Below are positions 33,853 to 46,175 of a DNA stretch of 64,000 nt, piece by piece. Position 1 is the first letter of the stretch; each line of letters begins with the position of its first letter. Below the pieces are notes generated by a model. The model was not told where the DNA came from, ran no database searches, and worked only from the letters and a program-made list of their open reading frames with translations. Source of the DNA: Conus ventricosus. Taxonomy: Eukaryota > Mollusca > Gastropoda > Neogastropoda > Conidae. The translations under genes and the position numbers were made by a program. The stretch spans positions 43,211,937-43,275,936 of the forward strand of contig CM031611.1 of the NCBI GenBank assembly GCA_018398815.1, in the 5' to 3' direction.

Positions 33853-34479
33853 TCAATGACACTTTCCCATTCGGCAGTTGAGTCGGAAGTCGGAAGCGAC
33901 GCCATTGTGGTTCCACAGGAAGTTGTCGATGTCATAGCGACTTTTGACCTCCAGCAGCATGCTGTATTTGCTGGAGTAGAGGGCGCTCTTCCAGTCCTCC
34001 AGATCTTCCTGAGCGTACCGAGGGTCGACCCCCATGCCGAAAGACTGCACATCATCATCATCATCGTCATCGTCATCGTCATCATCATTATCATCTTCAG
34101 CCTCATCGTCATCTTCGTCTTCTTATCATCGCCATCGTCGTTATTTCCACCAACGTCGTCATTACGCTTGTCATCATCGTGGCCGTAATTCTATTCCTCG
34201 TCCACGTCGTCACCGTCTTCGTCATAATTTTCTCTTTTTCATAGTGATTATTATCACCGTCATAATCGTCTTCGTCGTCGTCAGTTTCATCGTTTGTCGT
34301 CATGATCATAATCTTCGATGTCGTCTACCTCATCATCATTATCATTGTCATAATCCATCCTTGTCGTCGTCATCGTCTTTTCGTTATTATTATAGAATCA
34401 TGCAGGTCCAATTGAAAATAATGAAAGACGGTGTTGTGAGTGAATACATAATCGTAGATGCATAATTCACGCGCACGCG

Positions 34480-34517
<38 letters not shown>

Positions 34518-35226
34518 AGAAGTCAGAGACCTGCGCGGGTGCACAAAACCTCGACGAAGGCAAATGGCGGGAAAGCCAAACGACAAACGTACCCTGAGGC
34601 GAGTTTCATAAACCGAGGTGCCCTGCTTGTTCTTGCGGCTACAGATCGGAGAGGGGCGAGCAGAGTAAAGAAACGGGGACAAGACAACAATTCAAATGAT
34701 GAACAATGTGACTACTTCTTCAAGTTCTTCTCGCTGTTAAAGTGTGTGTGTGTGTGTGTGTTAATCGTTTTGTGGACCAGTCAGAGAAAGACGCTACTTT
34801 TCATGCACCAATCAAAGCAGGTTACGGCTGTCGGCCATTTTCGCTTGTATGGGAGAGAGCCCCAAGACAGCCTAGCCAAAATGTCACCTTTCCCTAGCCT
34901 TCGCTCGATACTAGGGTGTGAAATGAAGCAATTACTCTCGCCCTGCAAGCGAGAATCGTCTCCACCTTGCCTGCATGTGTGTGTTGTTGTTGTTGTTGTT
35001 TTGTGGGGGAGGGGTTTTTTTTGTTTGTTTTTTTTTTTTGGAAGAAGTGAATCGTCTCCAAGACAATATGATCACCTTCAGGTTCATGGCGGCGTCGGAG
35101 GCGTGGGTCAGGTAGTAGCTCTCTTTCAGCTGTCTCTCCACGTCAGCCCACACGTCACGGAGAAGGTTGCGTCACGGAACTCCGGGCTGATGGCGTCAGT
35201 CATGCTGGCCTTGCTGGCGATTTGCG
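33853..35226 (-). CDS. 3' end of an unrecognised host gene, two exons
   Basis: On the minus strand an exon at 35226-35076 (acceptor TTATTCAG, donor GTGATC, phase 0) is followed by a terminal exon at 34044-33853 (acceptor GATGTGCAG). The latter reads 63 residues to TGA and starts in the matching phase. Text includes DVWADVERQLKESYYLTHAS, SFGMGVDPRYAQEDLEDWKS and DNFLWNHNGVASDFRLNC. The composition is that of ordinary soluble protein, not repeat or transposon. Reaching the upstream part of the first exon (ASKASMTDAISPEFRDA) needs a one-base shift near 35165. I do not recognise the family. The 5' part was not found with confidence. Confidence 0.5.
34035..34360. repeat. (ATC/GTC)n trinucleotide-like tract
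   Basis: Mixed CATCAT, CGTCGT and TCATCG triplets over about 300 bp; it lies in the intron just upstream of the terminal exon of the minus-strand gene and forms part of its acceptor region. Confidence 0.85.
34486..34515. repeat. (CA)n microsatellite
   Basis: Short CA run; a (GT)n run of 10 units lies at about 34741-34760. Confidence 0.9.
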
Positions 35227-35317
35227 CTGAATAACAACGTCATCAGACACATCGTCATTGAAACAGTGACGTCAGAAGAATGGAGCGAGCTGCAGATAAG
35301 AGAGAGACTCAATGACT

Positions 35318-35318
35318 C

Positions 35319-35356
<38 letters not shown>
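35318..35356. repeat. (AG)n microsatellite
   Basis: About 19 AG dinucleotides. Confidence 0.95.
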
Positions 35357-35363
<7 letters not shown>

Positions 35364-35774
35364 GGTGGTTGTGGCAAGGAGGAGGAGGGGGAAGGTGGAG
35401 GGTAGGATGAGCGTATAATGTAAAGGAGGAGAGAAGGTGGGGTTTTGTTGTTGTATCATCTTTTCATTTATGGTTTTGTTGGGTGGTTTGTTTGTTGTTG
35501 TTGTTTGTTTTTCTAAAGAGGGGAGGGGGGTGGGGGGTTTGAGAAGTGTTTTTCTTCAAAAACGAAGGGAGGGTAAAAGATGTGAACACCTGTATACACT
35601 TGTTCTTCATGCTCAGTGTCCCGGCAAGGGCTTGTTCTGCCAGCAATGAATAACTTATTCACAAATATATAAGGAAGGGATGGAACCAGGGGGACCTATC
35701 ACTCCATCGCTTAGAGAGCAGCAACAACGATGAAGAAAAAATCCTAGATCCACGGGCCGTGTCTGGCACGGAAT

Positions 35775-35992
35775 GGTTATTTTGCTGCTTCTTCTTCTTC
35801 TGCTTCTTCTTCTTTTTCTTCTTCTGCTTCTGCTTCTTCTTCTTCTTCTTCTTCTTCTGCTTCTGCTTCTTCTTCTTCTGCTTCTTCTTCTGCTTCTTCT
35901 TCTTCTGCTTCTGCTTCTTCTTCTTCTTCTGCTTCTGCTTCTTCTTCTTCTTCTTCTTCTTCTTCTGCTTCTGCTTCTGCTTCTTCTTCGTA
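35775..35992. repeat. (CTT)n/(CTG) polypyrimidine triplet tract
   Basis: About 72 triplets, CTT with interspersed CTG, open in all frames. The tract is purine-rich (GAA/GCA) on the minus strand. Frames crossing it give artefactual poly-Lys/Gln, Glu/Ala or Arg/Ser and are not genes. Confidence 0.95.
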
Positions 35993-36135
35993 CACTCAGA
36001 CAGGAAGCCCAGTGGCACTGACGAAGGCTGCTTGCTGTGCGGCCGAGGGTCCTCCAAAGATCCACAGAGCTTCTCCCTCGTTGATGTTTCGTTCTTTCAT
36101 TACTTTCTTTCTTTCTTTTTGGTTTCCCTCCCTCG

Positions 36136-36197
36136 CCCCCCCCCCCCCCCCCCCCCCCCACTCTTTCCTGGAGACCTTAATGGGGGGGGGGGGGGGG
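36136..36197. repeat. poly(C) and poly(G) tracts 22 bp apart
   Basis: 24 C at 36136-36159 and 16 G at 36182-36197 on the same strand; they could pair as a hairpin. Confidence 0.95.
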
Positions 36198-36354
36198 AGG
36201 GTGGCCAGATTGCTAGTCTTTCGGACTGAATGGTAGGCCTAAACCGAGGCCCTGTATGAAATGTGCGTTCAATACACGGGAAAGGAACAAGGAGGTTTTC
36301 AAGGTGTTAAGTTCTGAATGAACAAATCTCCCATCTCATTGGGAATATACGCAA

Positions 36355-36625
36355 CATTTCTTTGTGCGTGCCAAATGTACACAACATTTCTTTGTGCATG
36401 TCAAATACACATAACATTTCTTTGTGCGTGCACAATGTACACAACATTTCTTTGTGCATGTCAAATACACATAACATTTCTTTGTGTGTGCCAAATGTAA
36501 ACATGTCTTTGTGCATGTCAAATACACATAACATTTCTTTGTGCGTGCCAAATGTACACAACATTTCTTTGTGCATGTCAAATACACATAACATTTCTTG
36601 TGCGTGCCAAATGTACACAACATAG
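36355..36625. repeat. 30-bp tandem repeat alternating as 60-bp dimers
   Basis: Half-units share ACATTTCTTTGTGC and alternate between GTGCCAAATGTACACA and ATGTCAAATACACATA endings, about nine half-units in all. Being a multiple of three, it is open on both strands without implying coding. Confidence 0.93.
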
Positions 36626-36777
36626 GCGGTCAGTCTACACAAGTTGAGGAGCGGGGAAAATAGTGGCCCGCTGCCGATGCCTGCGACAGTGCCAGAGGTA
36701 TAAAACTGCACCACACTTTCCTCCGCATAACCACCACCACGTCTCTGCCCTCCACTCACCCCTCTCCTCGCTCACAT

Positions 36778-36858
36778 CACACACACACACACGCGGACAC
36801 ACGCGCACGCACGACACACACACACACACAGACGCGCGCACGCACAGACACAGTCGCG
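36778..36858. repeat. (CA)n/(CG) compound repeat
   Basis: CA runs interrupted by GCG-containing blocks. Confidence 0.85.
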
Positions 36859-36919
36859 GCAGACGGCGCCGCTGCTGGCCTTCTTGGCAAGCGAGAGAGA
36901 GCCCGAAAAAAATAGACCG

Positions 36920-37130
36920 GGTGACGTCATCGACCTAGTTTTTTTACGGATCAGGGGAAGATAACTGTATTCTTACTTTCGCTTTCGACTCAAAACGAGA
37001 GTGCTGGCCCCTGATAGCCGCCATCTTGCGCCGCCATTTTGCTCCCTCATCCGGGTACTTCGCGTAAACAAACCGTGACCTCTGACCCCATATCCCCTCT
37101 TTCTTCCCACTCGGCCGCCATATTGCTCCT
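36920..37130. promoter_or_regulatory. candidate promoter: CRE plus three YY1-type motifs
   Basis: A consensus cAMP-response element TGACGTCA lies at 36922-36929. Three copies of the YY1-type core occur within 110 bp, all in the same orientation: GCCGCCATCTTG at 37017, GCCGCCATTTTG at 37030 and GCCGCCATATTG at 37114. In animals such clusters mark TATA-less promoters. It lies about 1.7 kb upstream of the minus-strand gene ending at 33.85 kb and could belong to it, or to a plus-strand transcript. No TATA box was seen. Confidence 0.4.
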
Positions 37131-37334
37131 GTTGTGCGGGGCAACGGGCGTGCAATATACTACTCACGGTGAAATTCCATGACCCATCTTTTGAAAAGAG
37201 TAGGTCCTGCAGCCGAACATCATGGATCCTGAGTGGCTGCACACCAAAAATTAATTCGCCAAGGCCTTACTTAAGAAATCGCGTATGTATAGACTGGCTC
37301 GATTAGATTGTTTTGAGAATTCCTGTTGTGTCTG

Positions 37335-38660
37335 AAAGTTGATTCTCCTTGTTTTCTTTTATATGGCCATCAAGGTACATGCCAGGTGGTTCCAAGCAGA
37401 CAAATTAAAATCAAAGGAATGGGCTATTTCGGAGTTTCCAGCTGGCGCAAAGATAGGGTCACGAGTATGTACCGAGGCTTGGAATGTGACGTCAGCTATG
37501 GGGAAGGTCTTTTTGAGATTTGTGATTTCATCGGTGAAAACCCCCCTAACAGGGAAAGAATTGATGGAGACAGTTGTTCTTTTGGTCAATTATCTGTTTA
37601 ACATTAAAGGCTGGCTCAAACTTATTGTAGGACTCAAAACCCATTTTTCATTCATTCATGGGTGAGTTTTACGTCCTATTGGTCAGAAGCCCTTAAGGAC
37701 ACGGTGCACTTGCAGACGTAGGTCTGCATGATCTGTGGCAACTGTTGTCGCAGGCAGTAGTGGGCGAGTTGCATGGGGCCGTCATATTTCTCTCTCCGAG
37801 CTCTTGTTCCTCTGAACTTTGGTTCAATTTTGGCTGTTGGTCAGCCGACGATGGGCGTCGGTGTATTTCGTCTCCTTTCCCCAATCTAAAGGCTGTCTTC
37901 AGGACCACCAGGCGGCCTTCTTCGCGCTCGGGTGGCGATAGTCCTGAGCCGCATGAGGCCGCCTCAAGGAGGGAGCAGGACGAAATTCGCTGGAGCACTG
38001 CACGAGTCCCTATTATTCGGCGGGTACACGCAGACTGCGGCTGAGAGGGCTTTTTTTTTTTTCAGCCCATCCCCATAAGGAGTGTCCCCGTGTCTGCAAG
38101 GCTCAGAACACGGTATCCCAGGCCACAGTAGCCTAATCGCAGTCAGGCAGCGCTCCATCACCGATCGCCCCACATCTCCAGGAGCCGTCCCCCGGCGACA
38201 CAGGCTAGACCCGCCGTCACCCATATGGCTGGAAGGATCGCTGCGCCGCCTGACACCGACCTCTCACATCAGTGTCCTTCAAAGGAGATCTGCCACCTCT
38301 CCCTCGACGTCCGCTGCTATGGCACGCTCGCAGCGAACTGAGGATCTAAAAACGCTTACATGGATTTTATAGTGTTTTATGGTGGCGTGTGGCCTGTGCT
38401 GATGATGATCTGAGCACAGGAAGTGGAAAGGGTCTTTCTACTTCCTCTGGTCGAATTGTCGCTGAACGTGGGGCAGGATTACGTCCCCTTAAACTGGGAG
38501 AAGTGGAGGAAAGTCTTCACTTTCTAACTTCGTTTCCTTGCTTTCACCATGTTTTTCTTTGTTTGATTGTGTCTTCGTCTGTTGTTGTGTTGACCCATTC
38601 TTTGTTTGATCCTCTTTGTTTGATCCACTTCTCTGGGTCCCCACCCCCACCCCCCTCATG
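37335..38660. other. unrecognised sequence with two short plus-strand frames
   Basis: Frames of about 108 codons (37339-37665, includes KLKSKEWAISEFPAGAKIG) and 96 codons (38082-38372, basic and Ser-rich, preceded by a T11-CAG acceptor-like site at about 38064) are present. Neither shows a family motif; either could be part of a repeat or an exon. Confidence 0.2.
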
Positions 38661-38929
38661 AAATATAACACAATGGCTCTGCATTGGTACCATTAGACAC
38701 TCATCACCTTTCCCATTTCTTCCCAGACCCGTTTGGCGTGATGCTCACCTTGTCTGACTGCGGCAACACGTCTGTCGTAGATTCAGCAACAGACAACCCT
38801 GGGAAAGATGTTGACCCATTGACTTGCAATGTTATTCCCCGGTGACCTCACGCATGTCACTCACTGTTTCTGCTATAATTATGATGTGCTTGGTGAATAT
38901 TGTGGAGTGGGGGTGGTGGATGAGCAAAT

Positions 38930-39070
38930 AAGTGTGCGCACACGTGCACACTTGCATATGCGTGCGTGTACGTGCGTGAATTTTGTGTGCGTGTGTGTGT
39001 GTGTGCGCGCGCGTGTATGTACGTGCGTGCGTGTGTGTGTGTGTGCCGCCGCGCGTGCGTGTGTGTGTGC
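38930..39070. repeat. (GT)n/(GC) compound repeat
   Basis: GTGTGC, GCGTGC and TGTG alternation (Z-DNA-type purine-pyrimidine sequence). Confidence 0.9.
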
Positions 39071-39235
39071 AACCCAGACTCAGACTTTGTTATGAGAACT
39101 CTTATGGATCTATAGATAGGACATGGTAATAATATCATGACAAATCATGGGCCGACCATAATTCATCAGCGCCCGTATAGGAGCCTTTATTGGGTTGTTG
39201 CTTTTGTCATACTCAGTCATGTGAACATATTTTGC

Positions 39236-39394
39236 ACTGTGTGTGTGTATGTGTGTGTGCGTGCGTGTGTGTGTGTATGCATGTGTGTGTGTGTGTGTGT
39301 GTGTGCGCGGCGTGTGTATGTGTGTGTGTCTGTGTGTGTGTGGGGTGTGTGTGTGTGTGTCTGTGTGTGTGTGTGTGTGTGTGCGTGCGTGCAA
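39236..39394. repeat. (TG)n compound repeat
   Basis: About 150 bp of TG with CG and CA interruptions. Confidence 0.93.
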
Positions 39395-39727
39395 TAAACC
39401 GCACGACTGTTAGTTTTACTATTGTTGTTGCTGTTGTTATTTTAAAACAAACCGAGATTAGAGAAATGAGAACAGTATCTTCCAAACCACAAGGTGTTAT
39501 GAACAGGCAACCCTCTGGAGGTCCATGATTAAATGGAACTCAATCTGCAAATGGTCCTTTTCTTCCCCCATTTCTTCATTGTCCCTCTCTGGATGCTGTG
39601 GGAGGCTGTGGGTTGTGATTTTCTATCGTGCAGCTGAGAATACCATCAAATTACAGCTGTTATATTTTTTCCCTTACACACTATGGGCAGATCACTGCCA
39701 AATTTGGGTTCTGATGAGTTTTGCCCG

Positions 39728-39785
39728 TCACACACACACACACACACACGTACGCGCGCGCACGCATGCACGCACACAACGCACG

Positions 39786-39817
<32 letters not shown>
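39728..39817. repeat. (CA)n compound repeat
   Basis: CA runs around a GCGCGCACGCATGCACGC block, in inverted orientation to the TG tract about 340 bp upstream. Confidence 0.93.
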
Positions 39818-39821
<4 letters not shown>

Positions 39822-40118
39822 CATTGGTGTATTCCTATGGTTTCTAAAATTATTTTTAGCTACATTATGAAACCAGACTTCAAATATGCCATTTTGCAAC
39901 TGAACCTTTGCAAAATTACATGTTTTTTTTTAATCCACTTTTTACAAATTCTTATTTTTCAAAAAAAATATTCCTTTCAAAAGGGCTAGATCATTTCAAA
40001 AACATCTCCAACCATAAATTATGATAGCATCTTTCAGAGAAAAACAATGGATCTCGGAAAACAAGACTGCTGTAGTTGACCCTGGTGACAATCCATGAAC
40101 TCGCTTTGATCGTTATTC

Positions 40119-40119
<1 letters not shown>

Positions 40120-40166
<47 letters not shown>

Positions 40167-40243
40167 GCGCGCGCGTGCACATGCACGTGCGCATGCACAC
40201 ACACGCGCGCGCGCACACATGCACACACACACAACACCGTGTC
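40120..40243. repeat. (CA)n/(CG)n compound repeat
   Basis: CA run followed by CGCGCGCGCG and ATGCAC alternation. Confidence 0.93.
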
Positions 40244-43200
40244 TTTTATATAAAAAAAAATAAAAAAGAAGAAAACAACAATCAATCATTTACTTATCTT
40301 CATTTAATTTTGATTTCGATATACATTATCACATGCCAATATCTACATATATATGTATACTGTACGTTATGTATTTGTTATTCATATATCTGAGGTGGAG
40401 AGAAAACACATGTCCATGTAAATGCATTTCAATATATGACACAGAAGAACAGGACGGAATGCAGTCCAGGATAACACCACTGTAGGAATTCAGGACACAG
40501 ACCAAATGAAATAGATGACCACCTCCCAGCCAATGAGTCTCCCATCACCACTGGATCATTTTCTGTGCTTCACCCTTACATCAAGCATTCTCAACCTTTT
40601 TTCAAAACGACACACCCCTTTCAAATCAGACTTACAGTAGCAGATGTCCCATTTGCCACAGAAGACATCCTCTCCTGTTTCCACAAAACACTGTTGTCAT
40701 ATTCCAAAACATCCAGTGAAAGTTAGTTTTCATGAAAAGTATTGATAAGTTGGTTCTCTTTTTTTCCCAAATGCAATGTGTGTATATTTCTTTCTACAGT
40801 CTGCACCTCACATCTACAAAAACATATCTCCACAATTCGTTTCAAGACAACTGTGTGTCTTATTCCGAGATGTCCCACAAAAATTTTCAATTTTCATGAA
40901 AAGTGCTTTAAAGATGTTTCTTTTCCAATACCATTAGAAGATTTTGTGTCTTACATATTTAAGAGACATTTTTCTTTTCAAATGAATCCATAGGTTTTAC
41001 GTCTTTCACATTTAAAAGACTTTTTTTTCAATATTATTTACAGATTTTGTCTTTGACGTTTAACCCTTACACCACTGCTTTAATAGTCAGACTGTACTGT
41101 GTGAAACTAGGCTGGCTTAGAAAAGAGCACAGTTCAAAGACAATGGAAAAATGAAACCGAGGCTTAAGCCAAGAGACTGCCTTTTATACCATGTAAATAC
41201 TACAACATCAGCAAAGAAGACAGCTAGAGACAAAAGGAAAATATACCGCTTTGGTTGACTTTCACAACCTTTTGTTATACAAATGTGGCAGTCAAATTTT
41301 ACTGCTCATTGCAACAAACTCCTCCTGTCAAGTTTCCTCATCGTAAGTGGTGAATGGGTTAAAAGCCATTTATTTGATCTGTAAATTTTGGATCTTAGCA
41401 ATCTTAAAACAAAAGCGTTACTGTGAATTTTGAATCTACCTAAATCTCAACGTTTTATCATTCTCATCACATAACCTTGCTCTTGCATAAAATAATCCAA
41501 GATGACTAGATTCAATCTGTTTGGAAGGTCACATTTCATGGTAAGAGGGTTAAACATACACTGTCACCTACATCCTAACTCCATTCCACATTTTGATGTG
41601 CCTGCATTAGTTCTAGAATAACTTCTATCAAAATAACTCCAGTACAGGTAGTATGATGGGTACAATAATATTTAAATTGACTGAGCAGACTACAAACCAC
41701 TCATGAAAATAAAATTAACAAAAATGCTTTTCATTATCACAAATGCACAGGATAAATACACTGGGTAAGCACACATAAATTGCATTCTCAGGTCTACAAC
41801 ATTCAACTGAAAACAAAACGAAAAAGCAGAAGATAAGATAATGTTGCTTATAGCCCAGCTGACCGCAAAGGGCCACATCAGGGCTGTGAAAAAGCAGAAT
41901 GATGAAATACAAAACAGACTGAATGTATATATGGACAACCTTAGTTTTTTTCCTGAAATGTCACTCATGAAGAATGCTTTTTGTGAGTTTTTCTCTCTGA
42001 AGTTAAACATTCCTTGAAAGTGAATGCAAACGGTAAAAGTCTTACACTGGCATCATAATTTTTTTAACAAACCTCCATTCCAAGTGAAACCCACCCAAAC
42101 AAAACAGCAATGCTATGCACGACAAGTGGCTTCATCATGGACAAAAATGCCCACGTGAGCATGTAACTGTTCAACTGTTGCTGCCTTCTTTTCTTCTCCC
42201 ACTGCTTCCTTCAACAACAATGTGATCCAAAGTCGGAAGAAGTTTTCACGAACTGCAGATATTCTTGGGTATGCCCTGAACCAAACCGTGACCCAAAGTG
42301 GGCAAAATCATCAAAAATATTTGAACAAACATCATTTATCTTTAAGCATTTCAGTTGCATATACACACAATTCATATACACATTGGCTGCCATACGATTA
42401 TCATGACATGACTTCCAGGATGGGCCAAAATCATGGTCTCCTTCATGACGGAACTGTCCACGCCACCACAACTGTGTTCTCTTTCTGTAGAGTTCTCCAT
42501 GGTCCTGACAGAAACATCCGGCTCTGCAGGAAATCAGTTGTTCCATGAAGACTACCCACAAAACAGTTTAGATTGTCTTAACCACTTCCTCTCTTTATTC
42601 CTTTCTTTTTCCCTCAAACTCCATCAGATCTTGAATTGAAATTCTGGTTACCTACACTTACATCCCTCCGCTCTTCAGCTAGCTCAATTTTATTTTCAGT
42701 AAACAAAAAAAAAATTTCTTTAAAAAAGGTTCAGTATGAAAATGTAATCTGATCACATGTTACATGTATGAACTGCAGTCCACTTCAAAACTTCCCATGA
42801 TAAACGACAAAAAGCATATGGCGGCAAAGGTCAATGTAATGCAAGAACAGCTGAAAACACAGAATGAAGATAACAAAATATGTCTTTCATATATCTGCTA
42901 TCTGTTCAAAATAAAAACCATTCATCAGGCAAAAATCAAACCGATACAAATGCATCAATAGTCCGTTAAAACATACTTAGACATAACGAATGCACACTTA
43001 TTCAGATGAAATGCAAAACTCGTTCAGAATCTGATAAAACAGATTCAGTTCACTGACGGACACACACACCGGCATTTGATCTCTCAGGGACGTAAAATAT
43101 AAACCATTGCCCTGGCCAGAAACACCACACGATATACAGCACAACCAGAACCTCAGGTATCACATGTGTTTTGTAAACAACACAAGCTTAGGACGGTAGT

Positions 43201-45856
43201 TTCAACTGTGTACAAATTTATCACAGTATTGTACTTACGTAAAATGCATTGAGACAAAAGTCCAGATCAATGAGACCGAGGAGTCATTTCCATTGGACTG
43301 AAATTAATCCAAGAGCAGAATGCTGGTGTTTTCACTGATATTCTATGGACTTTTCCCCTTTTCGTTAATGAACTTCATTGCACCACTGTTATCCCTGCCT
43401 CCTGGACTTTTCGATCTGTGACCCAAATTCACCAGATCACAATTTCACTCGTTTCATGTTGCTGAAAATCCAGCTGGCTGCAAAAGGTGAATTGAGGGCA
43501 GTCACAGCGTCAAAATAAATTCCATTTATTTTGTTTGTTGTTTGTTTTTGTGTTTTTTTTTTTCATTTTTTTTTTTTTTGGGGGGGGGGGGGGGGGGATT
43601 GTTTGCTTTTTCGTTTCTTTTTTGACAACATTAGTGTATTTCAAACATACCCCATGCACCTTAATACTGGACCTATTCCCTCAAAAGTCTTAGATCACTT
43701 GAAAAATATTCATTACTTTCGGAAACTTAAAAATCTGGAATCCCCGAACTAGGTCTTCATGGAGTTGATTTGAAAGTGTATACATCAAATGTCAAGTCAT
43801 CCAATCGCCACATCTTCACATCAAATTACATGATTTGTGTGTCCAGTGTCAACTTTATATGCAATGTTTATGATAAACAGTGTGAGCTAGTACCAATTCT
43901 ACATGCAGTAATTATAACAAATATCGTATCTATATATAATTCTTTTATGCAATGTTTCTGATAAACGTTGTCTGCAACTATAAACTTTGCACATAGTGTT
44001 CACAAAAAGAAATAGCATTGTAGCATCAATTTTATATGCAATCTTCATAATATTCATTCTGTTTGTGTATTTAAGTATCATTCTTTTTCAAAGTGATTAT
44101 AATAAGCGTAATCTGTAAATATACATGTCATACATATTGTTTATACTGAACACTGTGTGCAAGAATCATTTCAAATGTGATGTTTACAATAAAAACTGTG
44201 TGCACGTATTACATTCTGTACTTTGTGTTTATGATATCAGCATCACATCAACATTTCATAAACAATTTAACAAAAATACTGGACCACTTTACAAACAGTT
44301 TAATTGTTTAGACACATTCCCATGAATGCTAAAAGCCATATCCCCTTTATTTCAGACAAGCCAACAAGATATATATGAACAATAAGAACTGTCACCTCAT
44401 TGCACCACAGTCAAAAGATTCATTTGCTTTGTTCGTTTACTCAGTCATTTTTTTCCCCGATCAATCATTGCCCTAATCAAAGTCGACATCAAAGAAGACA
44501 GCAAAATTTCGCTCCCAACAATCAAACCATTGAACATCAGGCACAATCATTCTCCATTCTCCCTTCAAACTCCAAGCTTCAACAACCAAACTTAGGGGGG
44601 TAGGGGAGGTTTCCCCCTCTTCAAAACCCCAGACATCTATTTTGCAGGAGGCAGCGTCACCCGACATGCAATACTCGCTCACTGATTTGTACACTGAGGC
44701 AGATGGCGGTTCCTGACTTTACACACATGACTTAACCCTCCTTTTGCTGCAAGTCTCAAGGACATAAGAACAATTAAAACTGACCTACAGAAAAAAGAAA
44801 TGTCATCACGTCACAAAAATGAATTTCTGAAATAAAGGTGGGGAGGAGGGGAGGTGTGGGGTAAAACTATACATACCTCCTTCTGTCTAAACCAAAGTGC
44901 CAATCTGTGCAGAAGTTATGCTGACCATGTGCGGTGCACCTGTGCATACGTCTACCGGTTTTCTTAAATACAAGAAATTCAAGTGAACCGGCACCGTGCT
45001 GAAAAGTGTGTTCCCATGCGTCTAGTCCATCATGTTCCCACCACCCTCCCCTCCTTTCCTGAATACACAACTCTCCCAATGTCAAGGTCACAGCAACCGC
45101 ACACAGCCAAGCTAGAGGTCTTCCGTCTCATGCAGAATCTCCCAGCAAAAATAGTCAAAACTTTGGGAGAATGCACATGACAACAGGAGTGGTGTGGTGG
45201 TGTGTAGGGCTGGGGAAGGGGGCAGGCGACGTCTGTGGTAAAGTGAGAAAACGCTGTGCAAAATGAGAGGAGAAGACGTAAACGAGCAGGAACAGGAATA
45301 ACATCACTTACAGGTCTGTTACATTCTTCCCCAACTCCCTGCTTATATTTACCTCCCCTAATCCCCATCCCTGCCCCTCGGCCCTCGCCCAACCCTCCAA
45401 GTGAACTCAGAAGAAAAACACCCTATCAAAAACATAAGGCAGATAAATAATAAGACAAAGAGAGATATCATTCTGTTCATACACACACTCTCTCTCTCTC
45501 ACTCTCTCTTCTTCCTTTTTTTTTTCCTCTTCTTTTCTCAAATTTTGGCACTTGCAGGAACATGCGGAATTTCAAAAAAATACAACACAATGGCTTTATC
45601 CAGCTCCATAGATAATGTGAGAAATTCTTTGTCCTTGATTTAGCCTTCCTCTTGTTTATCTTTCTGCAAAAACAATGCACGAAAAAAATGATCTTGTTTA
45701 TCTTTCTGCAAAAACAATGCACACAAAAAAAAACGATCAAATACAAAAATGAACCCTTTGTTGTTGTTTTCTTTCATGCTGTTTCAGGACTGCATGAAAA
45801 CATGATCAGTTTTAGTTGCAGAGTGAGACGACTGCAGGCAGAAATCTAAACAAATT
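40244..45856. other. gene-empty A/C-rich stretch
   Basis: Over about 5.6 kb the plus strand is A/C-rich and no frame carries a family motif. The minus-strand frame 42561-42211 (116 codons) is the longest and is unrecognised. The minus-strand composition (T/G-rich) and the position downstream of probable minus-strand terminal exons at 49.2-50.2 kb would fit a long 3' UTR, but nothing shows this directly. A poly(G) tract lies at 43580-43597. Confidence 0.35.
41838..41890. repeat. dispersed repeat, copy 1
   Basis: TAATGTTGCTTATAGCCCAG followed by a GACCGCAAAGGGCC block and ATCAGGGCTGT recurs nearly unchanged at 52053-52108. Confidence 0.75.
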
Positions 45857-46175
45857 TTAGATGTAATTTATAGCGCACCGCCAAGAAAAACGTAGACAAA
45901 TGAATCACAAGACAAAACACGATGCGTTTCGACCTCTTAGGTCTTCTTCAGGCAAGATACAAAACACTCAGGGCAACGAAAATAAACGAGCAATCACTTA
46001 TCTTCATCCACTTCAGCGCAAGATGGGCATTGAATGCTCCTTCATTTTTCTTGTCCCGAGTGTTTTGTATCTTGCCTGAAGAAGACCTAAGAGGTCGAAA
46101 CGCGTCGTGTTTTGTCTTGTGATTCGTTTGTCTACGTTTTTCTTGGCGATGCGCTATCAATTACATTTAAAACCT
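45857..46175. mobile_element. foldback element, about 120-bp inverted arms
   Basis: Left arm 45857-45980 and right arm 46043-46175 are near-perfect complements. From the outside they carry ATGTAATTTATAGCGCACCG, CCAAGAAAAACGTAGACAAA, CACAAGACAAAACACGATGC, then a hairpin-forming block with GTTTCGACCTCTTAGGTC and TTCTTCAGGCAAGATACAAA. The spacer of about 60 bp is unrelated. No protein. It is the most complete copy of the family in the window. Confidence 0.9.

Noticed and set aside
35655..36229. Lys/Gln-, Arg/Ser- and Phe/Cys-rich frames up to 168 codons
   Set aside because: All three frames of a CTT/CTG triplet tract and its poly(C) neighbour are open; no independent coding signal.
39110..40393. 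His/Thr and Cys/Val frames near 39-40 kb, also at 52.3-53.1 and 54.4-55.0 kb
   Set aside because: Translations of (CA)n and (TG)n repeats.
42211..42561. 116-codon minus-strand frame
   Set aside because: No family motif, no convincing splice context, and surrounding composition is that of non-coding DNA; it may be a chance frame.
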